Of a DNA stretch of 64,000 nucleotides, positions 11,594 to 24,500 are shown one piece after another; the stretch's first letter is position 1; the number at the start of each line of letters is the position of its first letter. The translations under genes and the position numbers were made by a program. Under the pieces are notes generated by a model, which searched no databases, was not told the origin of the DNA, and was given only the letters and a program-made list of their open reading frames with translations. The stretch covers positions 129,677 to 193,676 of the forward strand of contig VXCM01000474.1 in NCBI GenBank assembly GCA_014773175.1, in the 5' to 3' direction. This DNA comes from Lucifuga dentata (Eukaryota; Chordata; Actinopteri; Ophidiiformes; Bythitidae).

Positions 11594-12325
11594 GGAAGTC
11601 ACATGGATGTGACCTGCAGATATGGTGGACTAAAGAGAATCTTCATGGTTGCTGCTCCATCCTAAATTACAGGGATCGCTTTTGGATATGGACCCTGGTT
11701 TGATTCTTTTGGAGGGAAAAAAGGAGTGTATGGTCTAAATTTTCTCTGTATGGGTCAGTCATCAAGTTGATGCACTGTACAAACAAGTTACAGGGGACAC
11801 GTTAAAACAGGTGAGTCTGTAACAGCCACTTCTGTGACTGATACAGAAGGAAACTGTACATTAAACTCACAATCATTTAAATCGGATACATGCAGAATCA
11901 TATCAGATGTGCATCAAAATGCAGATGAACCAATTCTGTTACACTTCCAGATTTGCTAATCTTACTTTCTAAAAGGTGACAGAGATGCAAAACATCTGCT
12001 CCAAGTTCACTTGTTTTTCTCCGGAAGAATTTTTTCCCAGGAATAATAGTTGGTTTTTTGTTGGCTCCTAAGACTCCAGATGAATGCAAAGATTTAAGGA
12101 GTGTATTCAGCTGCAGTGTAAATCACTTCCTCTGCATTGTCTGGATGTTGATGTTTACATTCAGACCCAAGGGAGGAGAAATACTACACCGGTTCAGCAA
12201 AGACTTTTTCATGTGATCTACATCAAATCCAATCATTTATACATGTAAACATAGATTATATATAGATATATATATATACACGTGTGTGTAAGAGGTATAT
12301 TTATTAAGATGGAATTAACTTATTG

Positions 12326-12377
12326 TTATTTATTTCAGTCCATTTTATGAAAGAAATTCTTGTTTTTCTTATTTATT
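12326..12377 (+). promoter_or_regulatory. Pair of AU-rich elements in gdnf 3' UTR
   Basis: Two copies of the nonamer TTATTTATT, 34 bp apart, in a T-rich stretch. This matches the class II ARE consensus that recruits decay or stabilising proteins. The role in this transcript is inferred. Confidence 0.45.
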
Positions 12378-14036
12378 TAAAAACTGTCTATCCTGGATGG
12401 TGCCAAAGTGGAGCATTTTCTACTCAAAATCTAACTTGGTTTCAGAGGTACAGCCACTGCTAATCACTCACCCTTAGATCCTAATGCTTTAATGGCTCAC
12501 TTAGATTCCAGGGCATCTCAGTCTTTGCCCACACCTGAGTCCAAAACATCACTGATTTTTGAAACTCATTAGCTATCAAATTAAGGAGGGTAGAAAAAGA
12601 TGAACAGAGAGGAGGGGACCAATTTTAAGATGAAACGATCGCTTGTTTTACAGCATTTTGAAGGACGGTGAATTTTTTTGAAAATTTGCCTAATTTTCCT
12701 GAATTTGACCAGAGGGGACTTGGGGGCAACGAGTCAGATGCCATGATGTGTTTACAACCCTTGTTTCTTGTCAACTGCATCATAATATCAGAAAAATGAG
12801 TTTGTGGTCTCTGCCTCAAAAAGAAAAAAAAAAACAAAAGTTAATTTTCTGAGGATCTTTAGGTGCATTTGAGGATTCATCCTTTTGAGTCACAGAGACA
12901 GAAGGTGCTAGAATGGTTGACTATCAGAATACGTCACCTGAAACCTCAACTGGCCTTGCACCAAGTCTGAGCAAAGGCTTTGCAGTAGTTACCGTCTCAG
13001 TAGGCTTCAAAGTTCATGAGACTGCCTGTCTCTGTCTCGTCTGTGACAGACAGGTCTTACACACTGAAAGGGGATTTGAAAGTGATCCTCTAACATGACT
13101 CTTAACCAAATCTCCCCACTGGCAAAGGCATCTTTAGCAATAAGGACAGTTTAAGGCAAGATCTGTCTTCAACCATCATCACAAAACTGATGTAAATATC
13201 TTAAGATTAGACTTTTCAACAAAACAATGTTTTTGAATTACCAAGGGAGCTTTCTCCGTGCAATAAGTCGCTCAGCCAACATTATTCCAAAACTAAACAG
13301 AAATCAACATTGCAGATAACAGGAGGCTCTTTAAAAGCATGCTGGTGTACACACTGAGACCGCGGAGGGGATGGTTTGAAGTGGAACAAAGAGATCCGTC
13401 GGGTAGGTCTTGATGTTAACACGGATTAGGGACCAAGGTATCTGTGCCCACCCAGCAGCAACCAAGCCAGCTTTACTACGTAATAATCCCCCGCAACAGA
13501 ACAAATCCACTGCATCAAGCAGAATTTAGGCCAAACACTACAGGAAAAAAAAACAAAAAAAACAACTGAAGCTTTTATCACAGCATACCTCATCAATTGG
13601 ATCATCTTTCTCTTTAACAACTGATTTGTGCATAAGCCTTTCCAGATGAGAATGTGCAGTTAGGAGACTTCCCAGAAGCCTCCTGGCCCTCGGAGAGCCT
13701 CACTACTCCTCTATACTATACATTAAAGTGTGCACGCTGCGACCACTAGTCCTCTCATCTTCATCATTGTTTGCTTGACTGTAAACTGTTTTCTGGGTGA
13801 AAATCCTCCAGTTTTGATGCAAAGGTAAACAAGCAAAGGCAAAGAGAGACACTGCAAAGGAATCCTCGTCGCTAATACGGAAAAATAGGATTGCATTTGT
13901 TTTCACTCCTTATTGTGTTCACACCTCTGTGACAAAACCTGTCATGTCATGTTGTCTCACTCGTTTTGTGTTACACAACCAAAGCTCTCGGCAAACTTTA
14001 TTTTTGTACAATATTCATTTTATAACTTTTTACAAA

Positions 14037-14057
14037 ATTAAACTTGTTTCTATTAAA
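14037..14057 (+). terminator. Candidate gdnf poly(A) signals
   Basis: Two ATTAAA hexamers 15 bp apart, after an A/T-rich run and before GTCTCCTGGTATTCTG. Confidence 0.4.
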
Positions 14058-14060
14058 TGA

Positions 14061-16570
14061 GCACGTCTCCTGGTATTCTGCCATATGAACTTGCGCCACA
14101 TGGTGCTAATTTGCCTTGAATATGTTTAAACAAGCAACAGTGAAATCAAGGATGGAAATTTGGGTTGAACGGGGAACAGTGGGGCCGGCTGGGAGATGGC
14201 CTCTAAAATGTGGTATCCCTCTTCTGTTCTGCATTCCTGAACAATGGCCCAGGGTTGTACAGTAAACAAAAACGAGCAATACAGAGCTGTAAATCAAGGG
14301 CTCCAGAATTTTTCCACCATGCAAAGAAGATATGTAAATGCTGAAAAAATGGCAGAGGCACAGACGGCGAGTCATTAAGCGGTGTCTCAAAGTATAGCTT
14401 AGTCATGTTAGGTGTCATTAAATAAATAATACTGTATATTTCAACTTATGTGGATAACTCAGGCGCATAATATTTGGTGGTTAAATGTTTACAAACTTTT
14501 TTTTTTCTTTTAAACCAGAATAATCTCTTGGTATTAGAGTGTCTGTGTTGGCCAAAAGGACAGCATAGTTTGGGAATAACTAAAACCAGCGTAAGTGGAA
14601 TATGGTACAAACAAAGCTGTGCAGACTACAATGCAAAGAACAAGTGCAACCGAAAGTGAACAATGTTAGTTATGCAATAAAACATAGACGTTGACTGAGA
14701 GTACTGGGTAAAATATTAGTAATTTCAGATTAAATATCACTAGGATATAAAAGATTTCATTTCCAACTCTGAAGGTCCTGTGAATACATGATGTAAAAAT
14801 TAAATAACTGCATCAAGTAAGAAGCCATTAATAGCAATACTACTATACCAGTGAAGCTGCTTAAAGGTCAACAGAGGCCAGTTTATCAGCACACAGGGTG
14901 AAGTGATGAGCTTGTGCTCTGCAGCCCATAATGAATCTCAGAGCTCTATAATAACAGCACATGCAGCGAGGTGACAGAAGTATCACTCTATAAAACATCC
15001 CCATAACTAAAACAAGTAAAAGGCTTCGTTCTTGCAGCTATAGAAGAAACCCTAAAGCACTTACAGCTTCTTTGCTAGTCACAATGTCAGGTTAGAATGT
15101 GGTTACAATAGAGTAAAACAACAAGGCAACAGAAAGTTGCTACAGGTTCAATACAAGTGCCAAAAGAAGTTTTAATGGAAGGCGATTTTATGGCGTCGTA
15201 TTCACTGTGAAGATCATATTTATTGTCAGAGAAAACTGCCAACAACCTCTCAACCTTCTCCCCTGTGAAGCAGATCTGTCCTCTCCAAAAACATCATTCA
15301 CTATTCTACTCCTTCACTTTTTCATATCCTCACACATTGTCTTACATATTCCTTGTTTTTTTTTTGTTTTTTGTTTGTTTGTTTTTTGTTTTTGCTGCAA
15401 GAAGACTGCCAGAATACTAAGACCACACACTATTGTTTACTTGTGTTTTTAATGATCGGGGACTTTAAGATTATTCTGCAGATGCAGCTGTCCTACATCA
15501 CCCTGAAATTCAACAGCTGAATGATGGAATGTTACTGAACAAATGAAAAAAACTCAGGTGAAAGTCTATCAATTTAGAAGTCATATAGCAGAATAAACCA
15601 TGTGATTGTAATTTTTCTTTCTACAAACAAATAGTGCTTGTCAAGCGAGTACACCTCAATCAAAGCATCATTTGCTCTAGCATGTTGTTGTGGGAAGATA
15701 TTGCATTCCAGGGAAATGTATACTGAACACAAACATAGGTTTCATGGGGTCTGTATGTTGTGGCTTTGTCTGTCAATTGATATAATTATAGACATTGTAC
15801 AGTTCATTCAAGGAATTCAAATAGAAACCTCGACACTCCATCCAGTCTTCTGAGACACTTTCCAGGTGTTCCTTGCAACGTATTAAAGGCTATTTCCAGA
15901 CTGTTTGCAAAGTAAACTACAAAGCTGATATTCTCACCAATTAAACACATTGTAAAAATTTTGGTATGAAGCAACTGTAAGCCTTAGTGCTGTGCTGAAA
16001 TTAGATTTTGGATGGAATCAAATTGAAAACAAAATCACAGTAACTCAACAATAGAAATTGCAGCATTTTAATAATTGCTTGCTACTGCCTCACAAAAAGA
16101 CATTTGGCAGAATTATTCACTTAAAAGTAAAAGCAGATGAATCAGTGCAACACTGTTTGACAAGGGAATGCTAAAATCTTTTATTTACATTGCAACGTGG
16201 TGTACAGAATGCAGAAAACTAAAGTAGCAGATGACAACACCTACTTCCACAGAGCTGGAAAAACTGCAATATAATAAACTCCAGAATAAAATTGGCTATT
16301 ATTTTTGTACTTTTTCGCAATTTCTTTTTAACACACTAGCAAAGGGTTCATCACAAATGATGAACAACACCAGACCACAAAATCTGGATCAGATTTATGA
16401 GGCATTAGCAAACTCTGGAAATGTGGGAGGAGAGGACAATAGAAATCATGAAGATGAAGTCCATACAATCAAAACAGACATTTAAATCCAAGTTCTTCCT
16501 TTGGTTGATGAAGTGGAATGAGAGCAGTATAAACCTGTATAAAGTTTCACTGTGTGCACAGCAAAAAATG
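14061..16570. other. Intergenic region between gdnf and wdr70 (convergent)
   Basis: It lies between the inferred gdnf 3' end and the wdr70 poly(A) site. It is AT-rich with scattered poly-T/poly-A. Short ORFs here (such as 16231-16485) show no domain. Nothing else was recognised. Confidence 0.6.
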
Positions 16571-16578
16571 CCTGCATG

Positions 16579-16584
16579 TTTATT
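16579..16584 (-). terminator. wdr70 poly(A) signal
   Basis: AATAAA on the minus strand about 190 nt after the wdr70 stop codon. Confidence 0.55.
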
Positions 16585-16775
16585 GTTCTATGCCTAAAGA
16601 CAGAAGCACAAACACATACGTATGAAAAAAAAAAGAGCTTTGACTAATGCTCTAACAGGTGCTATTATCCAGTTTCCTAATAGTCTGGGTTTGATCGTGG
16701 GACGTTGTGGTTACTGTGCGCTCTCTCTCCAACCTGCCAGCTATCAAAGGTACAATGAGCTGCTGTTAATGTGTC

Positions 16776-16863
16776 TCAGATCTTACGTTTCTTCCATTCT
16801 GGCTCCTTGTCAGCCTCCTCATCCTCCTCTGATTCCTCAGCAAACATAGGCTCTGGTTGGGTC
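16776..16863 (-). CDS. wdr70: wdr70 exon 18 (stop)
   Basis: Acceptor CCCTTTAG. Encodes TQPEPMFAEESEEDEEAD and the end EPEWKKRKI, then TGA. Confidence 0.96.
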
Positions 16864-19800
16864 CTAAAGGGATTCACATCAGTAATAATAAAATTGTTAA
16901 GTAATGATTTATGTGGTTTTAATGGAGTTATTCCACAATACAAATGAGGGGCTCTTCATTTAGGCTCTGCTGCAATAACCTGAGAATTAAATATATCCAG
17001 ATAAAAGAGAATATGAGGGAGAGAGTATTAATCTAATATATAAAACTTAAGAATATGTGCCAGTGAAATGTACAGATTTCAAACTTTTTTCCGCCCTTGC
17101 GTAGCTGTAGAGATAGAAATCTAAAGCTGCCCATTACTCACCTGTAAAAGTACACGGCCATTTAAACATTCATGAGTCACACTGGTAGGAAGAAACCTGA
17201 GTACTGTCACGATCAGCACTCATCATACTCACCTTACACTGTCTGAGCAAACTCAGGAATCAGACAGAATGATTAAGTGAGACAGACAGGAAGGTGGATA
17301 TTTATGTATTTATAAGGTTTTCTTACATTTTGTATGCTGGAGCAATCCAGTATGGATTTTCGGAAGCGTCCTTTGCATGACGCAGGATGGCCTCTCGTGC
17401 GTTACTGTCATCGCTTTTATCTAAAGCGATATTCTTCACGATGAATGAAGACAGAGTGCCACCATGAGCTGCAACTCGACCTCCACGACCTGTCAGGGCA
17501 GAAGATAATGAGATTAAAACAAAGTGAGACCGACATGTATAAACATCAACTTATATATATATATTCCTACACAAAGAGAGGCAGAATACTGTCAAATCAG
17601 GATTTATAAATGCTGACACCTGATGAAGGTTGACTGGCCAAAAACTAAGGACATATACACACAAATCCACACATTTATTACAGAAAGACATGGACCAAAC
17701 TGCCCATCTATTGGCTAGTGCTTTGGTGCCATGTGACGTCACTATGTCACAGTCTAAAATAGTCTAGTTAAAGTGTAACTAAAGTCTAAAGGGAATGCTC
17801 AATAATGTTACATAATGTTAATTTATTAATATTTACAATGTTTATTAATCCTCATTATCTGATCAAGACAGATAATCACAACTTTCTTCATAAATTACTG
17901 GATTTTTTTTTTTTTTTTTTTTTTTACAGAATTTCATTACTACATTATCCATTTAAAAAAAATCCACCAAATCTACCTTTTAACTTGGTGTATTAAGCAC
18001 AACTAAATTGCATTATACATTCAACAGCTTTCTTGCATTATAAGATTATGTCTTTATGAACGTTTTATTGGTTTGGACATATTATGTTTGTATTATGTTG
18101 CATTCTTGATCCTTCCAGAAACCGCCATATGAAAGCTATGATGTTCTTTCCTGTCATTGTGGTGTTTCAGAGCTTGACTTGAATGTTTCACTTTATGGAA
18201 CTTAAGGGAAATATATTCCTGCTTTCCAAAAAGGACATTATTACGGTTGTCTTAAAAGATCAAGGATACACACGTGTATGTGCCCGTGTGTGTTTGTGTG
18301 CGCATGCAGATGCAAACACACACGCAGACAGGTATTTCCTGCTGTTGTTGGGCAGTGGGTTATTTGCGGAATTGAAAAGCATCTATTTCCACTGCATGTA
18401 AGCATCGAGCAAACCACCAAGTAATTTCACAAAGAAAATAAACAATATAAAGACAGCCTGTCGTCTTAAAAGTACTGGACTGCCATCAAGGAGTCAAACG
18501 TCCTTCCATAAAATACACCTTGATTTTCATTTATAGACTATTCCATTTATGTTTGTGTCTTTCTCCCAACCTCTGTGATTCAACAGTTCTTCATACTCAG
18601 ATATACAAAGCACCGTGCTCAAGCCTTAGGCCATTCCAAAAATTAAAAGTAGTTCAGTTCAGAGTAAATATTCCATAATAAAAGTGTTTATTATGTATTA
18701 TTATTATTATATATAATAAAAAATAACTTGTGGACAGACAACAACTGTAATTAACTGTAATTGTAACTGTAATTAGTGTGATGCATTTGATAACATTTCC
18801 CAGGATTTTTCATAATTTGAATCAGGACTCGGGATACTTTTTGGTTCTTGCTGTCTAAAATCTTTAAATGTGATTTTCCCACCTGAGCACAGATTTTTGC
18901 GCAGTCCTCAAGAGAGCATTTAACAAAACAACACTGCAGCAACGAGCCAGCTGGAATATACTAACGCAGGAAATGTTATCTGGCACCTCAGCTTATTGGA
19001 AGGAAGTTCAAACTGCACTGTTGATCATGCATAGGTGTGTGAATTTGTGAATGTGCTTATTACATTAGTGCTGTAACGACACTGAAGGTGGGTTCCAGAG
19101 AATGTTCACGATGCATCATTTAAGTCCCAGTAGATTAAAAAAACATGAGGCAACAATAGTCTGAAACAAGTCTTTAAGAATCTTTTGGGAGCATCGCTGT
19201 TATGATTTCAGTAGTATTGCATAACGAGTAATGCATCAACAACAGTGGCTCTGTGTTTCAGCCACAAACTGAATCATACATTCATAGTACATTCATAGTT
19301 AAAGGACCATACTGGTGATTTTTGCAAGTTTAAGCCCTATACATATATATATATATATATGTGTGTGTGTGCGTGTGTGTATATATAGGTGTGTGTGTGT
19401 GTATGTAATATATATATATATATTACATACGCACACACACACCGCATACATGTTACATTACTGAACCATTTTCCAAAACATACTTCAAATCATATTTTAG
19501 TTTTTGTGTTATTTTTTCCAAATCCCCTATTCTTTCTAAATCAAATACCAGGTGATACATGCCTTCAAATTCAAATGTTTCACGTGATAACATATGCACT
19601 TGATTGTAGAAGGCACAGTCATTTTAATTTCTCGGTAAAAGCTGTCTTCTTCTTGGACTATATTCCCAAGCGGATAAATACATTTTCTTCTGTGTAGCTC
19701 TGTGATAGATTGATTAAATTAAGCTACTTCGACAAAAAATTTAGTTTGTGTTTAGTTTACTTCATGTTCACTGTGATGGATTACATGTCTCAAGTGTGTT

Positions 19801-19990
19801 GCAGGTCTCTACAAGTTGATTTTAATAGCATACTGGAATGAACTGGAACCAAAGGCAGTCTGGAAGGTAAGAAAAACATTCTAAAATTTACCCTATTTTG
19901 GAAAATGGTTGGACAGTATTGTAACGTGTATGTGTGTTGTATATATTGGGCTCAAACATGTAAAATCACCAGTATTCTTCTTTAAAAACT

Positions 19991-20036
<46 letters not shown>

Positions 20037-21522
20037 ACCTCCAGCCACCTCCAGTGTAATGGTGGTTACAGCAGCCATATTAACAGCCAGCAACAGTCCA
20101 ACTTTAGAATCACTTTACCTGGTCCAGACACAGGAGGCTCAGGCTTGTGGGACTTCTTAGGATCAAGTCTATCCTTCTCCAGCTGCTTGCGTGTGCTGCG
20201 CTGACGGGCTTCTCGGAACATGGGTAAGGCATGGGCTGGAGACATACAAAGTAAACAAGGATAAGCAAGTTGCTTGGGTAATTAAACCTGCGAGCTCACA
20301 TAACAAAGCCACGCAAATAAGACAGCAGACATCAGTCAGGACACCTGGCATTATGTTTTGTGTTTGACTGTCACACACATGAAAACCAGAAATGTAAAGC
20401 TGAGATTAAATAGTGTTTTCAAACCAAAGTGCAGAACACACACACATCTCTTATACTGTCGAACGTCCTACAAATACATCATAGGACACCATGTTATGGA
20501 CATAGGTAGCATGTATGTAAAAATATACCAGGTGGCCTCTGCCAGCATCTTTGTACTCTTTCTGCCATAATGCACACCAACATATTCATTATTTCCCAAA
20601 TATGTTTAAATTCAGACAATTACTCTGTCACTATTCACACTTTCCTGAGCACTATCACAATAAAGGCACAAGCACTTTAAGCAATGAGTGTGTAAGTGAA
20701 TGTGTGCATACATAAGTGTGAATGAGTACCCTCAAAGATGTGTGAGAAGGACAGTGTGTGTATGTGAGCATTTGTGTTTGTGTGAAGCAAGTGTATTATC
20801 CTCTGCTCTTATCCTTGGGGGTTACAAAGAGACACTTTAGTAAAGGGCTAGATAAAGTGATTTTCCATTCAGGAGCCCTGTCACTGTACAGTGTTAATTC
20901 TTCTCCTCCACGCTACATTAAGCAAAAAGGTTACTGTTAACAGATTCCCTCGCTTTTCTCAATGGGCCATCACTTGCTTCCTGTCCCTTCTATTTTTCCA
21001 GTGCCAGGGCATCAAGTGCGTCACTCGCCGCTTGTGGCAGTCAAATGTCTGGCCCTACTTCACACCCTGTCGGCATGGTAATGAAATCACATGATTCATA
21101 TGAAAAGGTTGCAAATGGTCAAACAATAAATGGCGTCTGAATTGCGCCTGCCAGCCAATCAAAGACCAAAAAAGCTATTCTGTTCCAATAGGTTCATTAC
21201 AGCAAGACACACACGAAAGAGATGACAGCCTCATGTGTTGGTGATATGACAGGATGACAAGCAAGGGCGGCATGCNGTTTGAGTGTGTGTCCTAACATGT
21301 GCTCCAGCAGGAGATCACGCCAGCAGAAGTGGGAGAGGTGGCTGTCTCTAGCGTGATCTGGCGTGACTGGAGACCACATGGCTGACGCGTGGCACAGTGC
21401 CCCACGGCTGCCAATTCGCTCATTGTCACTCCACTCCATCAGCTAATGAGCCCGTGAAAACCCTGAACACTGTCTTATTCCTCTCAAAGCCCCCAGTATG
21501 AGAGAGATAAAGTGAGTTAAAA

Positions 21523-21579
<57 letters not shown>

Positions 21580-24500
21580 AGAGAAAGGCAGAGATTAAGT
21601 GAGATAATAAGCAAGCCAAAAAGAGAGAAGTGATAACATCTAATTGAAGGTTGTATTCAGCAAATTACAACAAATTAAGGTATGTTTTATGTTTCATGCA
21701 TGAGAAAAATTAAATGAATGTAACATGCTCCCCTTGCCACATAGTGCTCTTGAAGCTGGGTAGCATTGTTTTGGTGGTGTCTTTGCCATATAGTTTAAAG
21801 AGCACTGCTGAGCAGATGGGGTAGTAGTCTAAACGTAGATTAAACTGCTGGAGTGCCCTTGAGAAAGGCACTTCACCATGGGTGAATAGTGATGTATGGG
21901 CGATGTGTGAAACTTTGCATAGCAGAACAAGGAAAGAGCTCAATGAATGAGTTAAAATATGGTAAATGATATGAATCCTGGATGGTGCAGATAACGGATT
22001 TCAGGCGTGTTTCTGGTGTAGAATACAGGCACAGTAGAACTTACGTGTGATTATGTAATCTTGCATTAGAGTCTCAGCTTGTTTCTCTTTCCGCTTGCTC
22101 TTCACCACACACAGCATAGCTCCCCTAGAAAATAATTTAAAAGTTAAACATGCTGCTACATAAAAGCAACACATTGGATCCAAGAGGTTTTGAGGGTGTT
22201 GTGATCTACTTTGAATTTACCTGTGGCTTTTGACAGGGTCATAATACACCTTGGCCAATCCATTCCCAGTTCCTACCATTATCTGGTTGAGTTTGGGGTG
22301 CCACAGGCAGCGGACAACACTCTGGAATACACACACAGAGAAACACAATAATAACATTTTCAGGCTGTTTTTAGAGATTTACATGATGTGACCAGTGGAG
22401 TTTTTATTTTAGCCCTAGTGCACAGCAGTCTACAGTCGCTGGGGGTGAAAAACTCTTGTTAACAGACTATTGTGGGGCAGATAACCAGGTGGTTTGAAAC
22501 ATTTTGTTTTCTGTGTTGACAAAAGATAACTGTCATTGTATGATTCCAAGTGTGTGACCCAGGTTGGTTGTGGAACAGTGGGGATCAGTCCCAGCGTGCT
22601 CTGTTGCTCTAGTTGACTATATTTGGTTGTTAGGATGAGGGCTGGATCTCTCAGTCTGTGTGTGACAGATGGCCCTGTGCCAATAGGCAAATGTGACCAC
22701 ATTCATCCAGAGGTGTGTGTGTGAGAGAGAGAGAGAGAGTGAGAGAGGAGAGAGACAAATACATGCACAGTTGTTCAACAGTTATGAGGACCCTGTGTTC
22801 ACTGTGAGATATGTGAGCTACAGAACTAGTCTTGTTTGAGTTTTAAAAAACAGCCTGCAGACAAACCCTTTTCCTCACACACATTATTTGAGCACCGCAT
22901 GCTTTAGCATCATATGATGCCCTGAGTGTCATCATTAATGCAGATCAAAGCGTACGTATTGAAAATGCATTTGAGTATGTCTAGTAGTTGTAGAATTTTT
23001 TTTTTTTTATACAAGCAAGAAGCTAGGAGTATTTAGTGGCTCTTTATGTGGATATGTGGATCAGTGGAGGGAACCCGGCATGATGGGGGGGGGGGGGGGN
23101 AGGGTGGGGGTGGGTAAGACTATGACTGGGACATCCAGATTCTATGACAGGGTGAAAGCTGCTTAACGTCCAGCTGTTCTGCTTCCGACCAGGCTACCAG
23201 TGTGAGGAGTCTCAAAAACACATTCATATACACATACATACGTGTACACAGGCAAAAGCACTCATGCACATACATGTAAATACACATACTGTACATATCT
23301 ACATAGCTCTGCACTTGACCAACAGATCCTACCAGGCTAGTAGCTCTGCGATGAGTAGCTCGCAGGGCAGATGAAGGTTAATCTGCTCAAGCAGATCAAG
23401 TAGTGGCTGTAATTGATAGAAATATCTGGGAAAGGCCTTAAATGGATGAGATTAAGAGGATTCTCACATATTCTATTCACGTAAAGGAAGCTAGATTTTT
23501 TTTTATAACATTTTTCCAATAAATAATCTAATAAGCACAGCTGTAAATGTGTTCCACTGGGGGAACAGTATACTATTTTCTTTATTATTCTTGCAAAAGC
23601 AGCACATCTTTGTACATCTTTGTATAAGCCTTGTTGAAAGACTGCTGGGTCTCACAAACCTGTGAAGTCGACCCACTGCAGATCTGCTTCAATAAGAATG
23701 TGTGTAATAAGTTACAAATTGCCTGTCAGGGTTGCTAAAGCAACACTGAAAAATCACACATGCAAGGGAAGACAGAGGCAACAGATAGGAATTCTGTTAC
23801 ACTCCACAGGTGTTGTCAAAGCTCAAGGATTTAACCCAATCTAAGCACAGAAAGACAACATCGATCAGCCAAATCAGGCAAGTTAGGCTACAGGAGGGAA
23901 GCACAGCGAGAAGAAAACTGCTTTTTCAAACCCAAACAAATCATACTGTCAACAGTGCAACAAGTCAAACAGAAAGAACAGACCAGTCTAAAACACATCA
24001 GCTCAGTGGGGCCCACCCCAGCTGGATCTCCCGAGTGTGTACAGCCAAGCACAGCTCAGTCCAGTCCAAAACGCTGCGACTACTATCCAGATATTCAGAG
24101 CGCTGTTTACACTGTAGGAAACCCTGTTTACGCTTCATGTCCACAAAATTACATCACATCATGAAGGAGGAAACTTTAATCAGTCAGTTCTTCAGTAGCA
24201 GCTTTCTATACCCACTCAGATTAAAATTCCACAGGCTGATTAGGGAGGATAAATAAGACAATTGCAAGGTATGCACGCTGATGATGAAATAAAGTTATGC
24301 AGCAAAGACAGGACACAACAGCCACAGCTGTGCTTAGCCACTGGTGAGTTTGTCCAAATGTTCACAGCTATTGATAGATTGAGCAACGCAGGCCAATTTG
24401 ATGCAGTAGGGGAAAGGAGAATGCTAGTGTTAGCACCTCAGTTACACATGATTGAATGGCCACATCCCTGGAAGCTCTGTCATTAGCATAAACTATCTGA

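Larger units (their letters stand above)
11594..14060 (+). other. gdnf: gdnf 3' UTR (inferred extent)
   Basis: The region after the gdnf stop has no coding signal. Two TTATTTATT nonamers (12326-12334 and 12369-12377) are AU-rich destabilising elements in the sense strand. ATTAAA poly(A) signals at 14037-14042 and 14052-14057 are followed by a GT/T-containing stretch, the likely 3' end. A later AATAAA at 14421 or 14676 is an alternative. Confidence 0.5.
16864..20118 (-). other. wdr70 introns 16-17
   Basis: Intron 17 (16864-17326) shows nothing beyond splice sites. Intron 16 (17490-20118) holds a poly-T run at 17903-17925, a TTAA-flanked inverted-repeat element (19299-19985), and a (TAA)n repeat at 19993-20034. 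No gene is seen. Confidence 0.7.

Noticed and set aside
19341..19441. Regularly spaced repeats suggesting an array
   Set aside because: Dinucleotide microsatellites, not direct repeats with unique spacers.
23810..24256. 148-codon + strand ORF in wdr70 intron 13
   Set aside because: No domain, composition typical of noncoding DNA, no promoter or poly(A) context.
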